DNA of 64,000 bases from Neoscytalidium dimidiatum (GCA_037367355.1 CM074700.1:1488001-1552000); one strand, 5' to 3'. Counted from the stretch's first letter, positions 22,901 to 35,752 are shown. The notes: a model not told the origin generated them from the letters alone. Made by a program: numbers and translations.

Positions 22901-24282
22901 GAAAATGGATTTCGCTTCGGGATGATTCTTGGGAGACTGGTATTGTATGAGCGACGTGGCGAGAATGCTGTTGATAGCGTCTTTGTTATTCTGGAAAGTC
23001 AGCCCCGACTTCTGCGCTTCGGAAGCCACGAGCTTCAATCCCTTGCGTGTGACTTCGACAGAGCTCTCAAACTCTTCCAGGTGCAGGTAGTAATCGCCCA
23101 TCAAACGATGGGCCAAAGGTGACTCCCTCGCATCATCAAGGCCATCTGACATTAGCATTAGTCTATCCTCCGAGCTCAAGAACGCCTCTTCTTCATCTTC
23201 TTTCTTCTCGCCTTCGTCCCTCGGTTCTTGTGGCAGCTTCAAGGGGAAGGGCGCAATTTCGCTGGTCAAGTAACCCTTGAGCACCCTTGATAGTCCTTCG
23301 TCCGGAAAGAATTCGACAAATTCCCGAATGACATTCGCATCGAACTCCTGCAGTGTCTCAACATCCTTCCACTCCAGCTCGATCTTCCATGCCAGCAAGA
23401 ACGGATGCTTGATAATGACCATTCCGTGCGCCAGGTCCACGACCTGCTCCCTCTTCGCCTGCTTCTCCGCACTTGGTAGCACAGCTAGTGTGTCCCACGC
23501 TCTCTGCAACAGCTTCTCTTCGTACTCCCTCCTCACCTCATCGTCCTGAGCCCAGTCCACTATGCTCTGGTAGACGCTCTCCAACGAGCTTCCCCCATAC
23601 ACTTCACGCTTGACCTCGGTAGTGACTTGGCCGATGCGAGCGCCCAGCCTTGTTCGCCTCTCTCCGATCTCCTTATTGATCCGCTCCTTCTCTTCCTGCT
23701 CCAGGATCTCCGCGATACGGACGTACGTGTGCGCTGGATGGGGGACGCGGCCCTCGAGGAACGAGTAGACTGGAGACGTGGGGAGATAGACCTCTAGAGC
23801 GCGCTTATACTGTGCTTTCGTACCGTGGGCGCGGGCAAAATCGACCACCTTATCGACGGCGATTTGGGCACGGTGCGCGTCGTCCCTTCGGCAAACCAGA
23901 CCTAGTCAGCATATGCTTCCGACATAAAATGCAAAAAGAAAGACCGCTCTCACATCTTTGCATAGATTTCCCCTAGCCTCAATCCCACCTTGGTGTACTC
24001 GTCCACCGTCTTCCCTCCTGGATGCCCGCCCTCGTACAGGCTTCTCAGGCCGAGCCATGCCTGGTCGTCGTCCGGCTTGTTCTTGGCAGCCTCTTCGTAC
24101 GCCTTGACAGCCTCGTCCGGCTTCCCACTCTTATCCAATGCGCGGCCTAGGAAGAGTCGGGCGAAGTAGTTCTGTGGGTCAGATTCGAGTACCATCTGTG
24201 CCTGGGTGATGGCATCGTCCCACTTCTGGGCGTCCAATGCCGCCTTAGCAGCTTTGAGAGCCGCCTTATTTGAAGGGGCCAT
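19934..24282 (-). CDS. SKI3: Ski complex TPR subunit Ski3 (TTC37 homologue)
   Basis: Exons 23954-24282 and 19934-23885 give 1,426 aa, close to the usual length of Ski3. The protein is an array of tetratricopeptide repeats from end to end, starting with KAALKAAKAALDAQKWDDAI. The middle carries the conserved Ski3 stretch around RAHGTKAQYKRALEVYLP and GERRTRLGARIGQVTTEVKR. Ski3 scaffolds the cytosolic Ski2-Ski3-Ski8 helicase complex that feeds mRNA to the exosome for 3'-5' decay and non-stop surveillance. The single 68-bp intron ends in an unusual AAG acceptor (at 23886-23888); it is chosen because the CTAG a few bases earlier would break the frame, while AAG gives KMDDAHRAQIAVDK as expected in the family. 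It is a constitutive housekeeping gene with its 5' end 400 bp from LDB17's 3' end. Confidence 0.92.
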
Positions 24283-24689
24283 GGCGAGCGGGGGCTCTTA
24301 TTTCAGACGGCGTTGCTGTAGCGAGAGGGTTGGCATGCAATCCATGTGGAAGATTGAGGGAGACGCGGAACGCGTTTGCGGGCGCATTTCTGATGGGACG
24401 TCATGGGCGAGCGTTCAGCCCTACGGGAGCACTGGCCACCTCCCCCGCCATGCCACGCCGTCTATCACTTATGTCTCGCACATGCCATAGCAATCAATTC
24501 CCAATCGAATACCATAGACTTTGAAACTAGAAAAGGCCCCTCCTCTGTAACTATACATGGCCCAGTATCGGCACCCAAGCATAAAGGAAAGGGCTATTAC
24601 CATCCATGACCCAAATCGCAATTTCCAGTCCGCCCGCAGACGCCTTCAACACCGCGCACATGCTGGAGTTATTACTGCTGCTCGCACTA
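24283..24689. other. promoter of SKI3 and 3' flank of LDB17
   Basis: About 0.4 kb GC-rich spacer with no gene. Confidence 0.5.
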
Positions 24690-26284
24690 TCACTGCTGTT
24701 CTCCTTGCGCATCCCTCCCCTTGCTCGGTGTTTGCACACCGGGTTTCTCATGGTGCGCTGCCACCTCCAACACGCTGAGCGCGCTTTCACCTGCTGCCGG
24801 AACGCTCATCCCCAGCATCCTTTGAGCCACGGCCTTATGTCCCTCTTGACTCGGGCTGTCTCTTCCAGCTGATGCATCGACAGAAAAGCTGGCGCGCCGT
24901 TTCAGCCATGAAACCTCTGCGCAGCGCTTGGCGAGGCGAATGGTGGTCTCGTCGTTAGACTCGAAATGCCTCCACGGGGTGGTATCATTGGTCTGGCCAA
25001 GGTAGTCCAGCATCTTGAGAAGCTCGTCAGGCTTGTAGTGCGGGGGCCGATTGACCTGGCTGTTGGCGAGGAGCGGATGAAGCACACGAAGATACGTATG
25101 ACGTATGGCGGCAGACGCAGTGTCATCCGACGGCAGATCTAAGAGATTCCTGATTATAATGTCGATGAGCACATGAAGGTCATTTGTGTAGAAGTAGTCG
25201 CATGTCTTCTCGTTCAAGAAAAGAAGGTAAAGAAGCTTCAAAATCAACAGAGTGAGCGACGCCTCAGTCTCGCGGTTCAGCAGAAGAATCACGTTTTCTC
25301 CAAAGGTCTTGTAAACGTGGCCGTGCGTGGAGAGAGCTTTGATGACGCGGTTCGTAAGCGGCACAGGCGGGGTTGGTATGTTAGCGACGAAGTATTGCTC
25401 GTTCAAAACCAGCTGCAACATTACATGTTAGCATTCAGCAGTAGCCGTGAGGGAATCGGGACAGCATACCAAAACGCGAATGACATGATAGCAGAAAGGA
25501 TCGTTAGGGTCGCCGAAAAGGTCCTCGACCGCCTGGAAAAGGCAAAGCACGAACGTGTCGTCAACCACCGCTGCATGCCCCATCAGTATTGACCAATTGC
25601 GCAAATATCGCTAGAACGTCCTACCGAGCTCCTCATACGAAAGGCGCTGTATTCTCGACATCTCGTACATCAGCTGCAGGAGCAGCCGGTGCAGTGTGTT
25701 GTGCTCGTCTGCATTGGTGGTCCTGATAAGCTCGACAAGACGAGTGAAAGCTCCCTCCTTCTTCATCATGTGGAAGACTTGTTGGTCGTCGACGTCGGCG
25801 AGACCGTCGAGTAGCAGCACCGCTGCGACCACCTCAAGCGTCGGCGGTTCATCCTCCTGGCGTTTCGTCAATCGCAGCCCTGGCAGATGTATAGGTAGGC
25901 CGCCAGCGTACCTGAAGCAAGCAGTAAACGAACTGTCTCCGCACGTAGTCTTTGTTCTTCAGGAAGATCGGGCATTCGAGCAGCTTGTACGCGGCCTGCT
26001 TGATATCGTCCTCGGATTTGAGGTATTCCTCTGAAAGCGTCAACGCACGGCGCAGAACACAGGGAGTCAGGGGCGGCTCGTACCGTGGAAGTTGGCAGCG
26101 AAGCCCAGGTAGCGGCGTAGAGTGTTGTCTATGGCCTCGTGCGAATCGCACCGTGCGGAGAGGATGTCGTCCAGCTCTGCGGCAGGTCAGTCAGTATCGG
26201 ATGGCGTAGCGAAAGGGCTGGGCTCTGCGCACCCTCCCAGAACTGGTCGGCATTATCGAGGCTGTACGACACCTCGAATTCCAT
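24690..26284 (-). CDS. LDB17: Ldb17/SPIN90 (Dip1) family actin-nucleation regulator
   Basis: Exons 26233-26284, 26084-26176, 25912-26030, 25625-25856, 25470-25570 and 24690-25412 give 439 aa in frame. The fold is the all-helical SPIN90/Ldb17 leucine-rich domain: [20 protein letters not shown] at the start, then [57 protein letters not shown] and [20 protein letters not shown]. Members bind and activate the Arp2/3 complex without a mother filament (Dip1 in fission yeast) and work at cortical actin patches during endocytosis. A disordered C-terminal tail of about 70 residues contains SPSQEGHKA and PGVQTPSK stretches that may be phosphorylated. Five introns of about 57-78 bp, more than in most neighbours. 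Confidence 0.92.
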
Positions 26285-26772
26285 GCTGGCGCCGGCGCGC
26301 AAGATGCATCGTCCCTGGTGCTGCTTGCGTGGGGCGGGCGGAGGGGCTGCAAGCCGGTGCAGTGGCCTTTTGTAACTCGCAAGGGCCTGGATCTCCCCAT
26401 GCGCACCCGCCAGGTGACCTACATAATTGTCGGCAACGACATCCGCCGCATGCTCCACAAGCAACAACGCACCCTCACGCGCAAGACGGCTCTGGCAACA
26501 CTCACTTTAGACACTGTTTCACTTTCTTGAGAGACACATCGTCATTGGACACCGCATAAAAATGTGCTTGCGCAATCGCATAGTTGCATCTTCAACTATC
26601 AAGCATGATCCAAGTACTCCTTCCCCCTAAACACCCTATCCAGCGCCCTTCTTGGCTGGGCCTATGCGCAACTCCGCGCCGCTACATCCTTCAACCAAAT
26701 ATTCCCTTGCGCCGCAGAAACTCCGTTATTAAGAAACAAATCGACTCCGCCCTATGCCACTGAAGAAGACTT
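26285..26772. other. promoter of LDB17 and 3' flank of the DnaJ gene
   Basis: About 0.5 kb with no gene. The frames on both strands near 26.1-26.5 kb are shadows of LDB17 exons and of its upstream region. Confidence 0.5.
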
Positions 26773-28445
26773 CTAAAACTGGAACCCTCCGGGAAACTGA
26801 AAGCCCCCGCCGGGGAATCCTCCTCCAAATCCGCCTCCGCCAGCCTGGAACTTGAACGAGCCGCCCGGTCCTTGCCGCATGAAGAACTGCTGCCCACCGG
26901 GCCCACCGAAAGGTGAGCCCTGGAATGGATTTTGCTGCGACTCGTGGTCGTTGGGATCATCGCCATTGTCGAAACGGGCTTTGAGCTCGGGGTCACTGAG
27001 CACCTCGTATGCTTCGTTTATCGCAGCCATCTTCTTCTGCGCCTCCTCCGCAGATATACCCTTCTGCGATGCCTTGTCGGGATGGTACTCCTTGGTAAGT
27101 TTCCGGTATGCTCGCTTAATGTCTCTTTCGTCTGCGTCTCTGGAGACTCCCAGAACCTTGTAGTAGTCCTTCTGCTTCGAACGCTTGAGGAGGTTGTGTG
27201 CCTTTTGCTGCAGTTCTTGGATTTTGCGTTGTAACTGCTGGTTTCCTTGCTCCTTCGCCTTTTCCTTGGCATCGTTAAGGACATTAATGGCTGGCTCAAA
27301 TTCATCTGCGTCAATCTTCCGTTCTGCATCAAGAATGAGACCGTGGAGGTTGTTTGGATTGAGCTTGAGTGCTTCAGCGCAGTAGGGTTCCGCGCGCTTT
27401 TTGTTATTCATCTGTCACGATGTGAGCAGATTGGAATTTATAATTTTCCGTGGTGTTGCCATGGACTTACCTCGACATAAGATTCGCAAACCATTTCTAC
27501 CAGATCAGTGTAGAGCCCTTCAGGAGCCTTGCTGTGAATGTAGCCCTCCTCCTTGTACTTCTTGACGTCTTCCTTCACGTCCTCGAGGAGACCAGCGCCA
27601 TCTCCAGACTTAACGAGCAGCTTGACAGCGCTGGCATACTGCCTCTTCTCCATCAAGCCCTTTGCCTTTTTGAGTTGCTTATCCAAAGCTTTTTCGCGCT
27701 TCATAAGCTTCATGCACGCCTTTGAGTCGGGGTCAGACTGGAGACATCTGCGGATTTGGGTAAGGCCCTTTTCGGTCTCGCCGAGAGAATAGAAGGTCAT
27801 AGCCGAACTTTGAAGGTGCGGTTCGATGGAACCCGAGTTGATCTGCAACACATGTTGCAGGTCGTTCACACCCTCAGCGACCTCGCCCTTCTCAAAACGA
27901 CACCTTGCTCTCAGCTTGCGCAAGTCCAGATTGCCACCGGCGACCATGACGGCAATGCCGGCATTTTGAACGCAAGCGTCCCAATCGCCCTGTTTCTCGG
28001 CCTCAACCGCCAGACTAGCGGCACCCTGAGCCTCTTCCAATTCTGCGATCTCGTGGCCACCCTTTTTACCGGCCGCCTCGTAATCTTTCCGAGCAGCGGC
28101 CCAATCACCTTGGCGACTCCGTAGCTTTGCGCGCTGCACCAAGGCGCCCTCGAAATCAGGCTTTATGGAAAGGACCTTGTCGAAATCCTGCTGCGCCTGG
28201 TTGTTCTTTCCCAGCGAGAGATAAGCGGCGCCGCGCTTAAAGAGGGTGAGGTAATTTTGAGGATCTTTGGAAATGGCGGCATCGAAATACGTCAACGCGT
28301 CCTGTGCGTTGCCGGCGGCGAGTTGCTGGTTTGCGGAGGAGAGCAGTTCGGACACGGGCGTATCGGCGGGAATGTTGGACGGCGAAAGGGCAAGCGCGAG
28401 CGGAAGGGCGGCGCCCACCGCCAGGACGCGCAGCGGGAGCAGCAT
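26773..28445 (-). CDS. secretory-pathway TPR-DnaJ co-chaperone (P58IPK/DnaJC3-like)
   Basis: Exons 27471-28445 and 26773-27411 (59-bp intron) give 537 aa. A signal peptide (MLLPLRVLAVGAALPLALAL) is followed by about nine TPR motifs (residues 30-385, for example ALTYFDAAISKDPQNYLTLF). A J domain at about 397-470 carries the HPD tripeptide (YHPDKAS) needed to stimulate Hsp70 ATPase. A Gly/Phe-rich tail ends GGFPGGGFQFPGGFQF. The order TPR then J domain, with a signal peptide, is that of P58IPK, an ER-lumenal partner of BiP/Kar2 that binds unfolded clients. There is no C-terminal HDEL-type signal, so retention would depend on BiP binding, as in its animal counterpart. The protein is probably induced by the unfolded-protein response, but no element was verified. 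Confidence 0.92.
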
Positions 28446-29066
28446 GGTGGTGAGCTTGTGGGAGACAACAGCGAGCGTGGGCGAGTTCTCTGGACTCGGG
28501 GGGAAGATTCAAGAAAACAACTGGCGCTGGAAGAATGAGGAAAGCTGGCCATTCGGGAGCATGTAATGCGGAAGGCGCACGGACCGCTACCCTTATCGAT
28601 CGGGAGCCCTATCTCCGGCCGAAGTTGAGCCGTCATGGCAGATCCCAAGACGCAGCTGTTCATTATTGGCAGACGCCCCTGGTCACATTCATTCTGCGAC
28701 TGAACGCTGCGGTGGGTGCTTGGCTGGGGGCATGCTTCCGACGAAGCTGCCGTGAGACTGAGTATACTTTGGCTGCCACGTTAGTCAGTAACTGTGCGCC
28801 ACGTCCGTAGTACAGGCGCCTTTGTTATGCAGGGTGCATTGAGCACGTCCCCGGATCCATGACGCACACCGGGATGCTGAGGCGTGAACTTGTGGCGCCT
28901 GAACCTCTCCGCTGTCTTCTCCGCGCCTGATGCGGGCCTACCTGCACTAGCTTGCGCGTATCCCGCACCCGCCACCCCTCGTAATCGTACTCACGTCCTA
29001 TATCTTACCTCCTTCCGCCTCCGCCGCCTCCGAATTCTTCAATCCCCCCTTCGACATTCGCCCAGC
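28446..29066. other. divergent promoter region
   Basis: About 0.6 kb between the starts of the DnaJ gene (-) and the GH5 gene (+); no gene seen. CT-rich leader sequence precedes the GH5 start. Confidence 0.5.
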
Positions 29067-31436
29067 ATGACGACACTGCGCTTGCGTATCGATGGCCGGA
29101 CTTTCCGAGACTCAAGTAACCGCGAAGTCACCCTACACGGTATCAACGTCGCTGGCGACGCCAAATTCCCCGCAAATCCGGATCAGCCTTCCCACGTCGC
29201 CGACGACTTTTTCGATGGAGACAACGTATCTTTTGTTGGCCGCCCCTTCACGGTCGATGCCTCCCGTGCCCACTTCTCCCGACTTAGGAAGATGGGCTAC
29301 AATACTATAAGATACATCTTCACATGGGAAGCTATCGAGCATGCAGGGCCCAAAAAATACGATGAGGACTGGATTCAGCATACAATCTCCATCCTGCGTG
29401 TTGCAAAAGAATTCGGTTTCTACGTGTTCATGGATCCACATCAGGATGTCGTACGTATACGGAGCGCAGCTCGTTTACCAGGTAACAGGTGAATCTGATT
29501 ACGAGTATAGTGGTCGAGATTTTCTGGAGGCTCAGGCGCACCTCTCTGGACTCTGTACGCCTGCGGGCTAAATCCCCGCGCATTCGACATAACCGAAGCG
29601 GCCCTTGTCCAGAACACCTACCCCGATCCCGAGAATTTCCCCAAGATGATCTGGGCTACGAATTATACTAGAATGGCGTGTCAGGTCATATGGACTCTTT
29701 TCTTTGCCGGGAAGACGTTTGCCCCTAAGGCCATAATCGACGGTGTGAACATTCAGGATTATCTCCAAACCCACTTCTTGGATGCCTTGAAGCATCTTGC
29801 GAAACGGATACAGGAGGCAGGAGACCTGGACAATGAACTGATAATTGGATGGGAGAGCATCAACGAACCAAACAGGGGTCTCGTCGGGTGGGAGGACCTC
29901 TCTGCTATCCCCAAGGAACAAAAATTGCAGAAGGGCACTTCACCAACTGCTTGGCAAGCAATCCTCACGGGATCTGGAAGGGCCTGTGAAATTGATACTT
30001 GGGATTTCGGTGGTCTAGGGCCTTACAAGTCCGGATCAGAACTTGTAGATCCCGAAGGACAGTCGGCCTGGCTGCCTGCAGATTACGATGAAACACATTA
30101 CGGATTCAAGCGTGACCCTGGATGGAAGCTGGGAGAGTGCCTATGGGCTCAGCATGGCATTTGGGATCCTGAATCGGATACACTTCTGAAGAAGGACTAC
30201 TTCGCAAAAGATCCGGAAACCGGCGAGACGATTGATTACGAGTATTTTACGAACAAATGGTTCATGCAATACTACAGGAGACACAGGGACGCCATCAGGA
30301 GCATCTTTCCCCATACCATTATGTTCTGCCAGCCTCCCGTTTTGGAAATTCCACCCTCCATCAAAGGTACGGATGATGATGACCCGAATATGGTCTTTGC
30401 GCCCCATTTCTACGACGGGGTGACATTGATGACGAAGAAGTGGAACCGTCTTTGGAACGTGGATGTCTTTGGAGTTTTGCGTGGAAAATATCTCACTCCC
30501 GCCTTCGCTATCAAAATTGGAGAGACTGCCATCAGAAATTGCTTCCGCGACCAGTTGGCCGCAATCAGACAGGAAGGCCTCGACTATATGGGCATACACC
30601 CGTGCGTCTTCAGCGAGATAGGCATACCGTATGACATGGACGACAAGCATGCGTACAAGACCGGCGATTACACCAGTCAAATTCTGGCCATGGACGCCAA
30701 CCATTTCGCGCTGGAAGCGAGTCACGCGACTGGATTCACCTTGTGGACCTACGTGGCCACGGTAGGTTGAACGACCGGATTCGTATTTGAGTAACTAATA
30801 CATGAACAGAATAACCACAAATGGGGAGATCAGTGGAATGGGGAGGATCTTTCGATATTTTCGCTCGATGACCCCCAGTTGCCGACACTCCCTTCGCTTG
30901 CCTCAGACCCCGAATCGCCTTCATACTCACGTAGCCAGTCGTCTGAGACATCACGCGTATCGCCTTCCAACCTCAAGCAGACGCTTGGTGAGGATGAAAT
31001 GACGTCCAGCGGAGTGAGCACTGCCAGTAAGTCCGACAAACCAGGCTACCGGGCAGCAGAGGCGTATGTTAGGCCGACACCGACCTTGACGCACGGCACG
31101 ATCCTAAACTACGGCTTCGACCTGCGAAACTGCGTATTCACGCTGTCTCTGGAAGCGCCGAGCTCTTCAGGCGAAGGTGGACCGACCGAAGTCTTCCTGC
31201 CTGAGTACCACTTTCCGCAAGGTAGCGTGTCTGTGGAGGCCAGTGGCGGCAAATGGACGATTAGCATGGAAGACACGGCAGCAGGCCCGATCCAGATGCT
31301 CAAATGGTGGCACGCGGAGGGTGAGCAGACGATCACAGTCACGGGGGTCAAGAGCCGTCAGGCCCTCGGCGCCGACGACGATGGGTACATCGAGCAGTGC
31401 CAGCAGACAGCCGGACAGAGGTGTGTGGTGATGTGA
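29067..31436 (+). CDS. GH5 (subfamily 12-type) glucosylceramidase/sterylglucosidase
   Basis: Exons 29067-29450, 29511-30761 and 30810-31436 give 753 aa in frame. It is a TIM-barrel glycoside hydrolase of family 5: the acid/base is E247 in GWESINEPN, the nucleophile about E497 in CVFSEIGIPYD, and the early strand holds DPHQDVWSRF. After the barrel comes a Ser-rich linker (about 560-600) and a C-terminal beta-sandwich domain (TPTLTHGTILNYGFDLRN). This two-domain layout and the lack of a signal peptide match fungal intracellular EgCrP-type enzymes that cleave beta-glucosylceramide or ergosteryl-beta-glucoside, protecting against glycolipid build-up. The exact lipid substrate is not decided by sequence alone. 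Its 60-bp and 48-bp introns are typical. Confidence 0.9.
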
Positions 31437-31906
31437 AAGGTGGGAAGAGGGTCACGGCGTTTCTGTACATACTTAGGACTTCGCGCGGCATTCCACTCGG
31501 AGCAGCCCGTGCAGCTTGATGTCAGCCTTATGCAGATGCAGCATGGGAACCGCGTGGGTGGGACAGGCATGCTCCTCTAGCAGCAGGTGACTCCGCGTTT
31601 GTGCATGTTGAGGCGCGGCGCCAATGACTCGAGCGCCCGGCTTGGCATCTTTGGGCAAACCATCGTCCGAGCAATTGTAACTCTACCAAATCCTCTTTCT
31701 TTCTCCCCCGCCATGCCCGCCGCCGTCTGACCTGCGCCCGCCCTCAAAGTTCCTCGCTGCTATGACGGCCGGCCCCGCGCACTCCGCTCTCCGAATTTCC
31801 AGGCTCCTAGACGGATCCACCGCCTCCCGCCTGCTGCGCTTCACTTCTTCCAGTGGCCGCCGCTTCGCCGCATCGCAATCCCTGCCGACTCTCACACCGC
31901 ACAACC
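31437..31906. other. intergenic, promoter of MSN5
   Basis: About 0.47 kb, no gene. The last 130 bp are C-rich with an earlier non-conserved frame; the MSN5 start was placed at 31907. Confidence 0.5.
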
Positions 31907-34900
31907 ATGGACGGCTTTCAGACGAACGGCAGCGCCGCTCATGAAAGCGAGCAGAACCCGGCCGACTTCCCTCGCATGCTTGCCGCTCTTGAAGCCATCT
32001 TCGACCCGCGTTCGTCAAATAGCACGCGCCAGGAAGCCTCCGCCTACCTTGAACAGGTGAAGCAACACCGCGATGCCCCCGCCTACGGTTTCCAGCTCGC
32101 CCTCGATGCCTCCCACCCCGTACACCTCCGCTACTACGGCCTCACCCTATTGGAGTATTCGATCAAATATGGTTGGGAAGATTTCAGCGAGGATCAGGCC
32201 CAGGCCATGCGCGAGTGGGTCATCCAGCTCGCTGATGGTGCCTCGCAGCAGGGTCCCGTATACGTGAGGAACAAAATCGGCCAGCTCTGGGCTGAGGCGG
32301 CAAAGAGGAGCTGGGGCGCTGAATGGATGGATATGGACGAGCAGCTGGTGCGGCTGTGGGCAAAATCGCTAGAGCATCAAGGCTTGGTCTTGTACATACT
32401 CGAAACCCTCGCCGAGGACGTTTTCAACAGAGAGGATCCCGTCGCCAGCATTCGCGGCAACGAGCTGGGCAAGGCCTGTGTCAGCACTTTCACCCCCATC
32501 GCTGTCATCGCCCAAGAGTTGCCCACCCGCGACCCCAACCTCGACGTCAGATTCGGCGATGAGGGATGGGTCAAGCGCATCTGCGATCTGCTAGACTGGT
32601 GCCTGGCCAACAATGCCGAGAAAGACGGAAATGTCTGCCAGATCGCCGTGAAAGCCCTGAACACCCTTCGCGCCAGCATGGGCTGGCTCATGCCCAAGGC
32701 TATCGTTGCAACCGAGAGCGTGAACCACATTGGAAGAGCTCTCTCCGTACCCATCATCCCCCTGCAGACGGTGAGATGGACTCCGCAATCCAGCTAAAAA
32801 GCCATGCTTGACTGAACTATTCTAGGCTGCCGTTGAGGCTCTTTTGGCTATCTATGGCCGCCAGAACTTCAATGATCAGGACTTCGTCGACATTATATGC
32901 CCTATGTTCGCGCCGCAGATTATACAGCTTCTCGTCGAATTGTTCCAGTGGACATCGAAAGATTTAGACGTCAGCGACCTCGACGAGCCGAAGTATACTT
33001 TGTCGAAGAAGTTATCAGAGGTACATTAATTACTCATCCGTTCTTGGCAGTTTCGCTGACAGCTATCAAGTTGCTTTCCAATTTGGGCACTTTCATCGAG
33101 GCGAAGCCGAGCCTAATCACTGAGGGCAGCGATATTCCTGCGTTCCTTCAGCTCATCTACGAAGTTCTCGGACACCCTAGCCTGGTCGTGTCTATTCCTG
33201 TCCTGCACGCGTGGACGAGACTGCTGCGAACTCGCTCAATCAGGGATTCTGCTGCGGTCCTTCACCTGGTTCCTGCCCTACTTGAGACATGTAGTTCCCG
33301 TTTGCTTCGTTACGAGGCGTTGCCTGAAGATTCGAGCAACCCAACATTCGTACTTCTGAACGAAGACTTAGATACCGCACCCGAGAGACATGCCTTCCTC
33401 GGAAACTACCGTAGGTACTGCGTTGACGTTGTAGAGGTAATCGTCCGCAAGATGCCGTTGGATGCGATGCAGCACATTCTTGGCCAAGCGACGGCCTTAT
33501 TTAACAATCTCTATGATGGCTTCGCCCCTTTCTCACCACAAACATTCGCTAAGAACTCGCCTCCGGTTCTTCGGGCTGACGCTCAAATTACTGTTGTTGA
33601 TGCCGCCCTCAAGGGATACTTGAAGTGGGTCGCCGGCCATGGATCAGAACCTCAAGAGGACGAGGGAAACAGAAAGGTCATGCAAGATGCGTTCGAGGAG
33701 TGGTGTAAAGGTGTTCTCACCATCCGCTTTGAAGACCCTGAAGTCAATAGGAAGATTATCCAGCTCATGGTCACGTTCGCTACGAAGGCACTCTCGTCGA
33801 GGCCTAGCTTTGCCCTACAACTGCTTCAGTACATCTTAGACCTCCCTCTTCGCGACGACCCATCAGCACCTCCTTATTCGGAAGCCGTTAAAGGGTTGGA
33901 GCAAGCATGCACGGCAGAGATCCAGCGATTAGCCATTGCTTTCCCCGACCATTTCTTGTCAGTATACGACGAGCTGGAGCAGAAGATCGACTATGTCGTG
34001 AACAACCGTCTCGTCGACGAGCGGCAACGAATGGGTTACACTTCTTTCCTTTTCATAATCATTCACCGCTCGACCACGATTGACCGCGAAGTCCGCGAAA
34101 CGCGCCTGAAGCAGATGATGGACATGGTGAAAGAAGGCTGGATGAACCCTCAGCTAGGAGCCTCGTTATCGTCATTCCAATCATTTTGCGAATTGCTAGG
34201 TCTCGGAGATATCACTGAGTTTTTCGCATCTCACGGCTTCCACAAGATTCCGGAGTGGGCGCAACAGCAGCTTGACGCTGAGGGTCAAGCAAAGCAGGCT
34301 GAGATCCTATCACGCTTCCAGAGGCTGCCCCTTCGACTGACAAAAAACCTCCTTGGCGCATCCACCGAGAAACTACGCGACAACTCTCAGCCATATGAAA
34401 TTGCGTGTGTATTGTGGGCCGATGCGCTTCCTGCAATTCTCCCTAACCTCCTTCAACTAATAAGCCACGCCCAAGCCTTCATGAACCTTGGCAACTGGTC
34501 TCATCTCCCGGAGGAGATGCAGTTGGTCATGAAACGCGTTCTGACAGACAGGTTCTGGCAAGCGGGTATCTCCACGGAAAGTCGGGACGATTTCTTTGCA
34601 CGAGTCAGTGGATCTAAATCGTCTTACGAGGGATTCGCATCGACGGTACGCGGGACGGTCAGGCAAATCCGTGAAGTCTGCTATTACATTCTCTACGGTT
34701 TGACGAGATTCAAAGATCATTTCTACGGCATCAGCGATCTACCTGGCCCTCTCAGTCAGGCGTTATTTGAGAACGCGCAAGCGCTTTCTGCTCATCATGT
34801 TTCTGTTTTGCTTAACATCTCTACGCAGCTTATCGAGAACTGCCCCATTCACTTGCGGTCACAATTCCTCCCGCCTGTCATCTCCAGCCTATTCAAGGAA

Positions 34901-35752
34901 CTCAACACGAAGATCAGCAATGAGTGGGATACACTGAACAGGCAAATCAGCCAAGCAGGCGACCAGGATAATTTGGGCGACGAGATGAAGAATGAGAGCA
35001 TCCTCCGCCAGCTCACGCATTCGGCCGTGATGCTGGTCTCTTTGCTGCTGGAAGATGTTCGCCTCGGTACGACCTGGCGCAAGCATAACGCCTCATTTAA
35101 CCAAATCGAAAAAGATACTACAGAGCTAACGGCAAACACAGATCCGCACGAGCGCTCCGGTAACCCGTCCAAGGAGCAACGCATGTCGACCTTCATTCTT
35201 TCGACCCCGTCCATTTTCGAACCCGTCCTGGTTTTCTGCAAGACGGTCATCCGCGTCCGCGACACCCGCTGCGTTACGCTCGTCTCCCGGGTCATGCGAA
35301 GCACGATACCGCATCTGAGGGATCATCCGGAGGTGCGGCAGTATCTCTGCTGCGACGTGCTGCAGGCGGCCATCACTTCTCTTCACGAGCCTGCCTTCGT
35401 CGACGCGCAGAAAGACCTTGCCGCGCTCATTGCGCACCTCATTCACCTTGACCCGCACCAAGTCCGTGCCATCGTCTTATCGCTTCCCGGCCTATCCAAC
35501 CGTCCTGACAAGGTCGACAAGGCTTTCCAACACATCGAGAGCGCAGCTAGCGAGCGCACGCAGCGCGGCGTAGTCCTGGATCTATTGAGCGGAGTCAGGG
35601 GTGTGAGTATCCATGAGCAAGGAAAGATTGGCCGGCCGGCGCCGAAGAAGAGCGCACAAGTGCAAGAGCAGTACATGGCAGTCGAGCCTACACCAACCAT
35701 CAAGAGGGGTGGCAGCCCGGAGTTGGGGGGGTTGGCAGACATGTTTGGTTGA
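31907..35752 (+). CDS. MSN5: exportin-5 family karyopherin (Msn5)
   Basis: Exons 31907-32770, 32826-33020 and 33071-35752 give 1,246 aa, near the length of yeast Msn5. The N-terminal repeats include HPVHLRYYGLTLLEYSIKYGW and QQGPVYVRNKIGQLWAEAAKR, the conserved karyopherin/CRM1-like opening that meets Ran-GTP. HEAT repeats continue to the C-terminus, which ends with a short hydrophilic tail. Msn5 exports phosphorylated transcription factors and imports some cargoes in yeast; animal exportin-5 carries pre-miRNA and dsRNA-binding proteins. Cargo in this fungus is not predictable. Intron 2 (33021-33070, 50 bp) has an AAG acceptor ten bases after a GCTGAC branch site; the nearer CAG and ACAG would break the frame, so AAG is used. 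Housekeeping gene downstream of the GH5 gene on the same strand. Confidence 0.93.
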
